Assembly (NCBI GenBank): GCA_012032215.1
Contig: JAAURO010000111.1
Coordinates: 1 to 6,253, forward strand
Source of the DNA: Limnobacter sp.
GTDB lineage: Bacteria; Pseudomonadota; Gammaproteobacteria; Burkholderiales; Burkholderiaceae_B
Direction of reading: 5' to 3'
DNA: 6,253 nucleotides
Below, in pieces: positions 1-6,189 of this stretch. Positions within the stretch are counted from its first letter, which is position 1; each line of letters starts with the position of its first letter. Position numbers and translations under genes: made by a program. The notes beneath the pieces were generated by a model, which worked only from the letters and a program-made list of their open reading frames with translations, ran no database searches and was not told the origin of the DNA.

Positions 1-1363
1 GGGGTAATGGGCTGGATCAGACAGCGCTTTCCGCTGACTTCCACTTTTAAAGCGCACATGTCTGAGTACTGACGCGCCTAAAAACTTTAACTTTTGGTAT
101 TTTTTGGATCGTTGGCGCTGTTGGTGCTGGTCATTCAAATTGTGACCGGTATTTTTTGGTCATGCACTACAAACCCGATGCGCAAAAGGCGTTTCAGTCG
201 GTCGAGTACATCATGCGCGATGTGCCTTGGGGCTGGTTGGTGCGCTATATGCATTCCACCGGGGCATCTATGTTTTTTGTGGTGGTTTATATGCACATGA
301 TGCGTGGCCTGATGTATGGCTCGTATCGCAAACCCCGCGAACTGGTCTGGATTTTCGGGGTTGCCATTTTTCTGTGCCTTATGGCGGAAGCGTTTTTTGG
401 TTACCTGTTGCCTTGGGGGCAAATGTCTTACTGGGGTGCGCAGGTTATCGTAAACCTGTTTGCGGCCATTCCGTTTATCGGGCCCGATTTGGCTATCTGG
501 ATCCGTGGCGACTACGTGGTGTCTGATGCCACGTTGAACCGCTTTTTCTCGTTCCATGTTATTGCCATTCCGCTGGTGTTGCTGGGCCTGGTAGTGGCGC
601 ACATCGTGGCTTTGCACGAAGTGGGCTCCAACAACCCCGATGGCGTTGAAATCAAGGAACGCAAAGACGCCAACGGCATACCCCTGGATGGCATTCCGTT
701 TCACCCGTATTACTCTGTGCACGATTTAATGGGTGTGGGCGTGTTCCTGATGGTGTTTTTTGCCATTGTGTTTTTTGCCCCCGAAATGGGCGGCTATTTT
801 CTGGAATACAACAATTTCATTCCTGCTGACCCCCTTAAAACCCCCCCGCACATTGCACCGGTGTGGTACTTCACGCCGTTCTATTCCATGCTGCGGGCCA
901 TTACCGCCGAATGGTGTATGTGTTGGTGGTTTGTGCCGTTTTGGGTGCGCTGGCTGCCTTGTTCAGCAAAGGTGCCAATGGCCAGGCACGCAGTGGCCTT
1001 GCGCGGCTTAAAATTGCGGTGGGCGCGGCGTTGCTGTGCGTTGGATTTTTGGCTCTGGATGCCAAGTTCTGGGGTGTGGCGGTAATGGGTGGCGCGGTAA
1101 TTGTGCTGTTTTTCCTGCCGTGGCTGGATGCCAGCAAAGTGAAATCCATTCGCTACCGGCCTACCTGGCACAAGTATGTGTACGCCGTGTTTGTGGTCAA
1201 TTTTGTGGTGTTGGGCTATTTGGGCGTGCAGCCGCCTTCACCGATTGGCGAGCGCGTGTCGCAGGCGGGCACTCTGTTTTACTTCGGGTTTTTCTTCCTG
1301 ATGCCGTGGTGGTCTAAGCTGGGAACCTTCAAGGCCGTACCAGACCGGGTTACCTTTAAGTAA
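1..1363 (+). CDS. petB: Cytochrome b of the bc1 complex (PetB), 5'-partial, interrupted by four apparent indels
   Basis: Membrane subunit that carries both b hemes and the two quinone sites of ubiquinol:cytochrome c oxidoreductase. The first codons are missing: the reading enters in frame at base 1 (GVMGWIRQRFPLTSTF). Continuous family sequence is recovered only by changing frame four times: an extra base near 71, a missing T in the run ending at 105, a missing T in the run 152-157, and a missing base near 914. Helix B has the heme His pair (YMHSTGAS, then VVYMHMMRG, 13 residues between). Helix D has FHVIAIP and VVAHIVALHEVGSNNP with 14 residues between its histidines. The Qo motif is PVWY (858-869), not PEWY. 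The C-terminal part, after about 914, includes DAKFWGVAVMGG and the ending KAVPDRVTFK. Conservation across every break argues for sequence error rather than decay. petC follows after 24 bases. Confidence 0.93.
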
Positions 1364-1387
1364 TCGCAAGACAAACGGATAAAAACC

Positions 1388-2143
1388 ATGAAAAAACTTT
1401 TTGTACTTCTGGCGCTTGTACCTGCTCTGGTTTGGGCCTCGGGTGGCGGGTATCCGCTGGATAAAGCGCCCGATCTCACCAACGACCTGGCTGCCTTGCA
1501 ACGTGGCGCCAGGCTGTTTGTCAACTACTGCCTGAACTGCCACAGTGCACAAAGCATGCGCTACAACCGACTGGCAGACATCGGCCTGACCGATGCGCAA
1601 ATCAGAAACAATCTGATACTCACCGATGCCAAGGTAGGCGACACCATGAACATTGCCATGCGGCCTGAAGATGCCAAAAAGTGGTTTGGTGCTGCACCGC
1701 CCGATTTGTCGGTGATTGCACGTTCGCGCGCATCCGGGGCTGGCGCGGGTGCCGATTACCTGTACACCTACTTGCGTACTTATTACCAGGATCCAGCCCG
1801 TGCAACGGGCTGGAACAACCTGGCATTTCCAAATGCAGGCATGCCGCACGTGCTGTGGCAGTTGCAGGGTGTACAAAAAGCGGTGTTTGCCGAACACGAA
1901 GATCCGCATCACTCTGGCAAGGCAAGCACCCGGTTTGTGAAGTTTGAAACGGTCACCCCGGGAACTCTTACCCGCGCAGAGTATGATCAGTCAATCGCTG
2001 ATTTAACCAGTTTTCTGGTGTACATGGGAGAACCTGTGCGTGCCGACCGTTTCCGACTGGGTGTAATTGCGCTTATTTTTCTGGGGGTGTTTACCGTGTT
2101 TGCCTGGCGTTTAAACGCCTCGTACTGGAAAGACATTCATTAA
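1388..2143 (+). CDS. petC: Cytochrome c1 of the bc1 complex (PetC)
   Basis: Heme-c subunit that takes electrons from the Rieske protein and passes them to a soluble or membrane cytochrome c on the periplasmic side. The 251-residue frame is intact, of normal length for cytochrome c1. Residues 1-17 form a Sec signal peptide (KK, then a hydrophobic run ending VWA before SGGGYP). The single heme-attachment motif is CLNCH at residues 48-52. The likely sixth ligand is Met152 in NAGMPHVLW, an assignment made by family analogy. A C-terminal membrane anchor spans about residues 222-242, followed by the short tail NASYWKDIH. The start is the ATG at 1388, which immediately precedes the signal peptide; the ribosome site is weak. 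It is probably cotranscribed with petB. Confidence 0.96.
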   Translation: MKKLFVLLALVPALVWASGGGYPLDKAPDLTNDLAALQRGARLFVNYCLNCHSAQSMRYNRLADIGLTDAQIRNNLILTDAKVGDTMNIAMRPEDAKKWFGAAPPDLSVIARSRASGAGAGADYLYTYLRTYYQDPARATGWNNLAFPNAGMPHVLWQLQGVQKAVFAEHEDPHHSGKASTRFVKFETVTPGTLTRAEYDQSIADLTSFLVYMGEPVRADRFRLGVIALIFLGVFTVFAWRLNASYWKDIH

Positions 2144-2164
2144 TTTTTAATTTTTGCAGAAGCA

Positions 2165-2190
2165 GGCTGGGGCGCGTTCTGCCCCCAGCC
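2165..2190 (+). terminator. Hairpin between petC and sspA, probable terminator or attenuator
   Basis: GGCTGGGG (2165-2172) pairs perfectly with CCCCAGCC (2183-2190). Two further G-C pairs are possible inside after a bulged C. The stem is followed by ATTTCTCGTTT, which is T-rich but not a clean T tract. It lies 22 bases after the petC stop and shortly before the sspA start. It may end most pet transcripts while letting some read through to sspA. Confidence 0.5.
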
Positions 2191-2216
2191 ATTTCTCGTT
2201 TCAGGACTTTAACACT

Positions 2217-2819
2217 ATGATGGTTTTGTACTCTGGTACCACTTGCCCGTTTTCTCACCGCTGCCGTTTTGTGTTGCATGAAAAGGGCATGGACTTCGAA
2301 ATCAAGGACATTGATTTATTCAACCGCCCAGACGATATCAACACCATGAATCCGTATGGCCAGGTGCCCATTCTTGTAGAGCGTGAGCTGGTGTTGTACG
2401 AATCGAATATCATCAACGAGTACATTGATGAGCGTTTTCCGCACCCGCAGCTTATGCCTGCAGACCCGGTTATGCGTGCTCGCACCCGCTTGTTTCTGTT
2501 TAACTTCGAGCGCGAACTGTTCATGAATGTGGGCATTCTGGAGCGCGCAGGCAACCCCAAAGCCATGGATAAAGCCCGCCAGGGAATCCGCGAGCAGCTA
2601 ACCCAGCTTGCCCCTGTGTTTGTTAAAAACAAATTCATGCTGGGTGAAGAGTTCAGCATGCTGGATGTATCGCTGGCGCCGCTGATGTGGCGTTTGCAAC
2701 ACTACGAAATTGATTTGCCAAAATCGGCTGCTCCGCTGCTGAAATACGCCGAACGCATTTTTAGCAAACCAGCATTTACCGATGCGCTTACTCCTTCTGA
2801 AAAGGTAATGCGCCGCTAA
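2217..2819 (+). CDS. sspA: Stringent starvation protein A (SspA), glutathione-transferase-like RNA polymerase partner
   Basis: SspA is an RNA polymerase-associated protein of the stringent and stationary-phase response. It has a glutathione-transferase fold but is not known as an active transferase. With the ATG at 2217 the product is 200 residues and begins MMVLYSGTTCPFSHRC, the usual family N-terminus; AGGA at 2203-2206 supports this start over the more upstream in-frame TTG. The thioredoxin-like half includes NPYGQVPILVE and YESNIINEYIDE. The PHP motif (residues 75-77, in ERFPHPQLMP) matches the surface motif needed for function in the E. coli protein. The C-terminal helical half contains FMLGEEFSMLDVSLAPLMWR. 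sspB begins 32 bases after the stop, so the two are probably cotranscribed. Confidence 0.95.
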   Translation: MMVLYSGTTCPFSHRCRFVLHEKGMDFEIKDIDLFNRPDDINTMNPYGQVPILVERELVLYESNIINEYIDERFPHPQLMPADPVMRARTRLFLFNFERELFMNVGILERAGNPKAMDKARQGIREQLTQLAPVFVKNKFMLGEEFSMLDVSLAPLMWRLQHYEIDLPKSAAPLLKYAERIFSKPAFTDALTPSEKVMRR

Positions 2820-2838
2820 AGCAGTGTTTGGTTTTTTT

Positions 2839-2844
2839 AAAGGA
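2839..2844 (+). promoter_or_regulatory. Ribosome binding site deciding the TTG start of sspB
   Basis: AAAGGA lies seven bases before the TTG at 2852. No ATG or GTG exists in the sspB frame near here, and the upstream in-frame TTG at 2828 has no comparable site. Confidence 0.7.
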
Positions 2845-2851
2845 TTGTGTT

Positions 2852-3313
2852 TTGACTGACCCGGTATCTACCAAACCCTACCTAATCAGAGCCATTCATG
2901 AATGGTGTATCGACAACGGTTTCACCCCCTACATGGCGGTCACCGTAGATGCGCATACCCAGGTGCCCAAAGAGTTTGTAAAAAGCGGCGAAATCGTGTT
3001 GAACGTGTCGCCGCTGGCTACCAATGCACTGCACCTGGGCAATGAATTGATTGAGTTTCAGGCCCGCTTTGGCGGCGAAGCCCTGGATGTTTCGGTGCCA
3101 GTGGCGCGCGTTAGCGGCATTTTTGCCAGCGAAAACGGCCAGGGCATGGCTTTTGAAATATCAGCCACGCCTGAAGGCCTTGTGACCGATGCGAATTCCG
3201 GCCCTGCCAAGCCGGAAATTGTGCCCGCCAGCGAGTTGCCGCCTGAAGAATCTGGCGAAAAGTCGAAAAAGCCCACCAAAAATCGCAAAAATCACCTGAC
3301 TCGTGTAAAATAG
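2852..3313 (+). CDS. sspB: ClpXP specificity-enhancing factor SspB
   Basis: SspB is the adaptor that binds ssrA-tagged peptides released by trans-translation and delivers them to ClpXP. Read from the TTG at 2852 the protein has 153 residues and begins MTDPVSTKPYLIRAIHEWC, the typical family opening (helix, then PYMAVTVDAH). The compact substrate-binding domain continues through GEIVLNVSPLATNALHLGN and a strand rich in VPVARVSGIFA. After it comes a low-complexity tail rich in Glu, Pro, Ser and Lys. The extreme C-terminus NHLTRVK resembles the short ClpX-docking segment at the end of E. coli SspB. The length is close to other family members. It lies directly behind sspA, its usual partner, and just ahead of a tRNA gene. 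Confidence 0.94.
   Translation: MTDPVSTKPYLIRAIHEWCIDNGFTPYMAVTVDAHTQVPKEFVKSGEIVLNVSPLATNALHLGNELIEFQARFGGEALDVSVPVARVSGIFASENGQGMAFEISATPEGLVTDANSGPAKPEIVPASELPPEESGEKSKKPTKNRKNHLTRVK
3306..3311 (+). promoter_or_regulatory. Possible -10 box for the tRNA-Thr gene
   Basis: TAAAAT preceded directly by TG overlaps the end of sspB and is followed by a G+C-rich stretch (AGCGC), as is common at stable-RNA promoters. The tRNA starts 19 bases further on. The matching -35 region is poor, so this is a tentative call; the tRNA could also be processed from the sspAB transcript. Confidence 0.3.
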
Positions 3314-3330
3314 CGCTTCTTGAAAGTTTT

Positions 3331-3406
3331 GCCGGTTTAGCTCAGTTGGTAGAGCAACCGCCTTGTAAGCGGTAGGTCGTCAGTTCGAATCCGACAACCG
3401 GCACCA
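3331..3406 (+). tRNA. tRNA-Thr, anticodon UGU, with encoded CCA
   Basis: All arms can be drawn. The acceptor stem is GCCGGTT paired perfectly with AACCGGC, then discriminator A and CCA (3404-3406). The D arm is GCTC/GAGC. The anticodon stem ACCGC/GCGGT closes the loop CTTGTAA, with anticodon TGT at 3364-3366. The T arm is GTCAG-TTCGAAT-CCGAC, which has one A-C mismatch (3382 against 3392). The UGU anticodon reads ACA and, with U34 modification, probably other Thr codons. Confidence 0.97.
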
Positions 3407-3411
3407 GTTTG

Positions 3412-3439
3412 AAAAAACCCGACCTTGGTCGGGTTTTTT
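3412..3439 (+). terminator. Intrinsic terminator of the tRNA-Thr transcript
   Basis: AAAAAACCCGAC pairs perfectly with GTCGGGTTTTTT around the four-base loop CTTG and ends in a T6 tract. It starts six bases after the tRNA CCA. The flanking A and T runs make it potentially bidirectional, so it would also stop minus-strand transcription arriving from the right. Confidence 0.92.
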
Positions 3440-3500
3440 GTACAAAAATTTTAAAAGCAATCATCGTTGGCCAACATTTAGAGGCTTACGACATCAAGAC

Positions 3501-3886
3501 ATGCAAACAGATCAAATGATTAAAAAAAAGGTTGGATTTTTTCTGGGCTTGGCTCTTTTTCTATGCGTGTGTGTAAGTTTTGGTGCATCAATTACTTCCC
3601 ATGACCAGGCTCTCGACAAGCGTCTCAGGTAGTAGAAAGCTATGATCTCGTTGGTCTCAAAAAATCCTGTCTGGGCTATAACATTGAAAATGAAAAAAGC
3701 GACCACATAGTCAGAGTGCGAAAACTCAATAACAAGGAATGTGGCGGAGATTCCGAGTTCGAACCTACTTTGTTTTTTCTGAAAATCCAGAAGTCCAATG
3801 GAAAAACCAGCACCACAGCTTATGGCATTGATGGCTCATTCAAGCCACTAAGCCATAAAGAGCAAAGCCTGTTTTCTGAAAAATAG
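3501..3886 (+). CDS. Small exported hypothetical protein, interrupted by one frameshift
   Basis: Function not recognised. The first part reads MIKKKVGFFLGLALFLCVCV and on to SFGASITSHDQ, a clear Sec signal peptide (three lysines, long hydrophobic core, likely cut after FGA). This frame stops at 3630-3632. A second frame, open from 3605, continues as QVVESYDLVGLKKSCLGYNI and on through VRKLNNKECGGDSEFEP to a stop at 3884-3886. A single missing base between 3605 and 3629 would join them into a protein of about 120-128 residues. The mature part would have two cysteines (KKSCLG and NKECGGD), which could form a disulfide. The start is uncertain: ATG at 3501 or 3516, neither with a strong ribosome site. 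It may be real but miscalled, or a pseudogene. It sits alone between the tRNA terminator and a minus-strand gene. Confidence 0.6.
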
Positions 3887-3893
3887 TCTGGCA

Positions 3894-3916
3894 TATAGCT
3901 GGAAAAATATAATATG
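3894..3916 (+). repeat. Left arm of a 22-23 bp imperfect inverted repeat
   Basis: The reverse complement of this arm reads CATATTATATTTTTCCAGCT then ATA. It matches 4089-4110 except for one extra C. It lies just after the stop of the small exported protein and just outside the stop of the minus-strand gene. The inner side abuts an abruptly G+C-rich block. Confidence 0.8.
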
Positions 3917-4088
3917 GCTAGGGTTTGGCTTAAGGCTGCGCGCAAACCCGCTTCTTTCGCACCATGGCGCTGAGGGGAGAGTTAACGGCCGCCGAGCAAG
4001 TAAAGCAGCAGGCGGGGTTTCGGGCACCGCCTAGCTGGTAGGCATGCCCCCAGTGCCAGGGCAAGAAAGCAGAACCGGGATCCTGTGT
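3917..4088. other. G+C-rich block enclosed by inverted repeats
   Basis: About 172 bases clearly richer in G and C than the sequence on either side. It holds several local hairpins: AGGCGG/CCGCCT around an 11-base loop, and CTGG/CCAG enclosing the palindrome GGCATGCC. No recombinase, recognised RNA family or integron attC core was seen. The minus-strand gene runs through it and ends at 3930-3932, but its last 45 or so residues differ in character from the rest (tryptophan-, cysteine- and arginine-containing). This suggests the block may have been added to the end of the gene. Confidence 0.55.
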
Positions 4089-4667
4089 CATATTATATTT
4101 TTCAGCTATAGCGAAAAACTTCAAAATGCTCCACGCTGCTTGAGAGAGTGAGAAGACAATGAGTGAGAAAACAAGATTTTTTTCTGATAACACCTGCTGT
4201 GGTAAAGCCTTAAAGACCTGCTTGATAAAACCCACGGAAGCTTTTGATCGCTCTATATGCGTGCTTGTGTCGCCAGCCAGTCTGCGAGCTGCTTGCCAGT
4301 TCTTGCCCTTTCCTCGATAAAAATCGCTTTTCAAATGAGCGGCTAAGACGGCGCTGGGTGAGTCAACAATGAGTTGCATGAAGTTGAAAATCGTTAGCCG
4401 TTTTCCCTGTAATTCTGCACTTTGAACGTGCAAATGCAGCCAAACTGGCAAGACTGAGTTTCCATTGGACTTTGCTTTGGACGTAATGCGTATTTCTATT
4501 AGAAAATCCTGGGGGTTGGTGGTATCTGGTGGTGGCGGGAGCACAATAGGCTTCGAGATGGATTCAATTTCATTTTCTGTAAATAAAATACTCCACTCGT
4601 CAGAATGAGGAGCTTCATAGCTTTTGTAAAGGTCAAGCTCAAAGTCTTTGCTGGAATAAAGTTCCAT
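3930..4667 (-). CDS. Hypothetical protein, C-terminal segment of a larger frameshifted gene
   Basis: Function not recognised. The frame begins MELYSSKDFELDLYKSYEAP exactly at an A6 run (T6 at 4667-4672 on the plus strand). One more A there would join it to the frame ending ...IKKEELRKK upstream, so I take it as the 3' part of the same gene rather than a separate start. The segment has a PPPP stretch (VLPPPPDTT), a probable beta-rich part (FLIEIRITSK, LPVWLHLHVQSAEL), a basic stretch (HLKSDFYRGKGKNWQAARR) and a hydrophobic stretch (NLVFSLIVFSLSQAAWSIL). Codons for AEKYNM lie in the right inverted repeat; the remaining tail (TQDPGSAFLPWHWGHAYQ and onward to VCAQP) lies in the G+C-rich block and may not be original sequence. 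Confidence 0.55.
   Translation of the reverse strand: MELYSSKDFELDLYKSYEAPHSDEWSILFTENEIESISKPIVLPPPPDTTNPQDFLIEIRITSKAKSNGNSVLPVWLHLHVQSAELQGKRLTIFNFMQLIVDSPSAVLAAHLKSDFYRGKGKNWQAARRLAGDTSTHIERSKASVGFIKQVFKALPQQVLSEKNLVFSLIVFSLSQAAWSILKFFAIAEKYNMTQDPGSAFLPWHWGHAYQLGGARNPACCFTCSAAVNSPLSAMVRKKRVCAQP
4089..4110 (-). repeat. Right arm of the inverted repeat, inside the minus-strand gene
   Basis: CATATTATATTTTTCAGCTA then TA on the plus strand, the inverted copy of 3894-3916 with one base fewer. Read on the minus strand it encodes IAEKYNM. There is no obvious target-site duplication outside the two arms. Confidence 0.8.
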
Positions 4668-5182
4668 TTTTTGCGCAACTCTTCTTTCTTTATTCCGAGC
4701 TGATTCATCAAATTGGTATGTGCATCAGCTTCTTGCTGATTTTTAGAGAGTTTTCTTGTGCAGCTATTTATGGATTTCAATAGTTTTTCAGCTTGGTTAC
4801 AGGCGATGTTTCTACATAAAAGAAGGAACTTGGGAGTAGGGTTAACCTGGTTTTTTTCTATGCTGTCAAAAGGATTCTCTTGCAAGATGGATTGAGCCTC
4901 TTCCAGTAGTACTTTTTGGGGTTTTTCGGCTTTTTGGAGTTGGAAATAGTTGGGAGCTTCTGGTGACGACATTGAATCATCTGAATCACTGTCGGGCGTT
5001 TCAATTCCTTCGTCAGGAGTGGTTGTGGGGCCTTGTGCTTTTTTGTCAATTCCGGGAGCGCTGCTACTTGCAGGAATTCTTCTTCTAAATTTGGCAAATG
5101 CCTCTTTTAAATCTTGCTCCTCGTTGATTATGTAATCAAAAGAATTTAAATAGACTGCACAATGTTTCAATAAAAAATGCAA
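4499..5182 (-). CDS. Hypothetical protein, middle segment with acidic linker, of a larger frameshifted gene
   Basis: Function not recognised. The trustworthy part is about 4673-5137: it reads DYIINEEQDLKEAFAKFRRR, a low-complexity linker rich in Ser, Thr, Pro and Asp (including ETPDSDSDDSMSSPEAP), then charged helix-forming sequence (KVLLEEAQSILQENP, LMNQLGIKKEELRKK). After the T6 run at 4667-4672 this frame turns to unlikely sequence and stops at 4499, while the -1 neighbour frame carries on as MELYSSKD. There is no ATG and no ribosome site at the 5' end (first usable start is the TTG at 5182). The frame stop at 5189-5191 and a better-looking reading in another frame between 5139 and 5216 suggest that it is continuous with the upstream segment. 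Confidence 0.5.
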   Translation of the reverse strand: MHFLLKHCAVYLNSFDYIINEEQDLKEAFAKFRRRIPASSSAPGIDKKAQGPTTTPDEGIETPDSDSDDSMSSPEAPNYFQLQKAEKPQKVLLEEAQSILQENPFDSIEKNQVNPTPKFLLLCRNIACNQAEKLLKSINSCTRKLSKNQQEADAHTNLMNQLGIKKEELRKKWNFIPAKTLSLTFTKAMKLLILTSGVFYLQKMKLNPSRSLLCSRHHQIPPTPRIF

Positions 5183-5211
5183 TATTTTTTATTTTTGAGT
5201 CGTTTATTTGG

Positions 5212-6189
5212 TCAATAAAAAAAACCGGATTCTGATAAAACAATAGTATTCATCATGCTTTCTACACGTTCTACAGATTTTGACGTGGCCTCTATATTAC
5301 TAATAAAAATTTTTTTAATTTCTTCTGTGGAACTGCATCTTTTAACGCTAGATAATATAAGATTTTTTAGAAATGAGGTCATAAAAACCTCCATAGACTC
5401 GCTGGTAGAGTAAAACAGATGTTCTATTTTTTCATGTTTATCACGATTTTTTTCTTCTTTGCTGGTATTAAACTGATCGATTATTAATTTTGGAAAAAGT
5501 ATAAAGCAAGAAGAAATTCTTGCAAGTTGTCTAAACTTGGAGGAAAATATTTCCTGTTTGAGAATTTTAATATTTTTTGTTGTTTCATTTTCCTCGAAGA
5601 GCTCCTTGTTTTTTGTAAGCAGTTCAATTTTAAGAAAATTTATGCTTTCTAAATAATTTTCTACTGCAATCCGTAAGTGATGAGATTTTACCCTTTTATA
5701 TGGTGTCCCAAAGAAAAAATTGTACGATCTCGGGCTCGCCAGCTGAGTGGTTTTGTAAAAAGCATCCAGCGCCAGAAAAATCAGCTTTAGAATTTCAATT
5801 CTTTCTTGTTTTTTTGAACTGGGGATGTTTCCAAGCATATCGAAAATATTTTTCACTATAATCCGATAACTCTTCGCCAGTTCATTCAGAATTTCTATTT
5901 CGTATGAGTCGTTTGGTGAACTGGGTTCTAAAGGCTTTGCACATGGCGTTGATGTGCCTAATAAGTAGTTTCTGGATTGTTCATACACTTTGTAAATCGA
6001 TGAAAATGCCGTTCCAAGGTGGTTATAAATTTGCGATGGTATGGTTTTAAAAATTGCAGAGTACAGGCTGTAAGGTTGGGATGTCTTGCTAAGAAGGGCA
6101 CCCAGGGCTGCACCGATAGCCCTATATGTTCCGTTCCGTGTGAATATATTCCAAAAAGAAGCTGGCCCCTGTTCCGCAGCAGAGACATT
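5212..6189 (-). CDS. Hypothetical protein, helical N-terminal segment of a larger gene; start uncertain
   Basis: Function not recognised. The frame is open from 6189 to the stop at 5212-5214, but the only conventional start is a GTG at 5988. Upstream of that GTG it reads convincingly as protein: AAEQGPASFWNIFTRNGTYR, then AIGAALGALLSKTSQPYSLY. I therefore extend it. An ATG at 6186-6188 is in another frame (MSLL...); one missing base just after it would give a start MSxAAEQGP. The rest is Lys-, Glu-, Ile- and Leu-rich and predicted mainly helical (EIEILNELAKSYRIIVKNIF, NYLESINFLKIELLTKNKEL, SKSVERVESMMNTIV). There is no signal peptide in the visible part. The DNA is markedly A+T-rich with many T/A runs, unlike petC or sspA. 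It may be transcribed together, or fused, with the two segments downstream. Confidence 0.55.
   Translation of the reverse strand, partial: NVSAAEQGPASFWNIFTRNGTYRAIGAALGALLSKTSQPYSLYSAIFKTIPSQIYNHLGTAFSSIYKVYEQSRNYLLGTSTPCAKPLEPSSPNDSYEIEILNELAKSYRIIVKNIFDMLGNIPSSKKQERIEILKLIFLALDAFYKTTQLASPRSYNFFFGTPYKRVKSHHLRIAVENYLESINFLKIELLTKNKELFEENETTKNIKILKQEIFSSKFRQLARISSCFILFPKLIIDQFNTSKEEKNRDKHEKIEHLFYSTSESMEVFMTSFLKNLILSSVKRCSSTEEIKKIFISNIEATSKSVERVESMMNTIVLSESGFFY

Noticed and set aside
94..300. Short plus-strand frame starting at a TTG, as a separate gene
   Set aside because: Its first half is cytochrome b (FFGSLALLVLVIQIVTGIF) and the rest is out-of-frame sequence after the T-run loss at 152-157.
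135..722. Long minus-strand reading frame opposite petB
   Set aside because: It is the antisense shadow of a well-conserved cytochrome b frame and has no protein-like features of its own. The same holds for the frames opposite petC (1238-1912), sspA (2255-2659) and sspB (3058-3288).
156..1085. Taking the longest petB frame as a complete short cytochrome b
   Set aside because: It begins inside the first membrane helix and its last 57 or so residues are out of frame. The true C-terminus is in the frame ending at 1363.
3901..3971. Short plus-strand ORF beginning ATGGCTAGGGTTTGG in the G+C-rich block
   Set aside because: It has 19 codons, no ribosome site and no recognisable product. It is of interest only as the alternative end in the inversion hypothesis.
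3917..4088. Integron attC site or gene cassette
   Set aside because: GTTAAC occurs in the block, but there is no pair of inverted RYYYAAC/GTTRRRY core sites at its ends, and no integrase.
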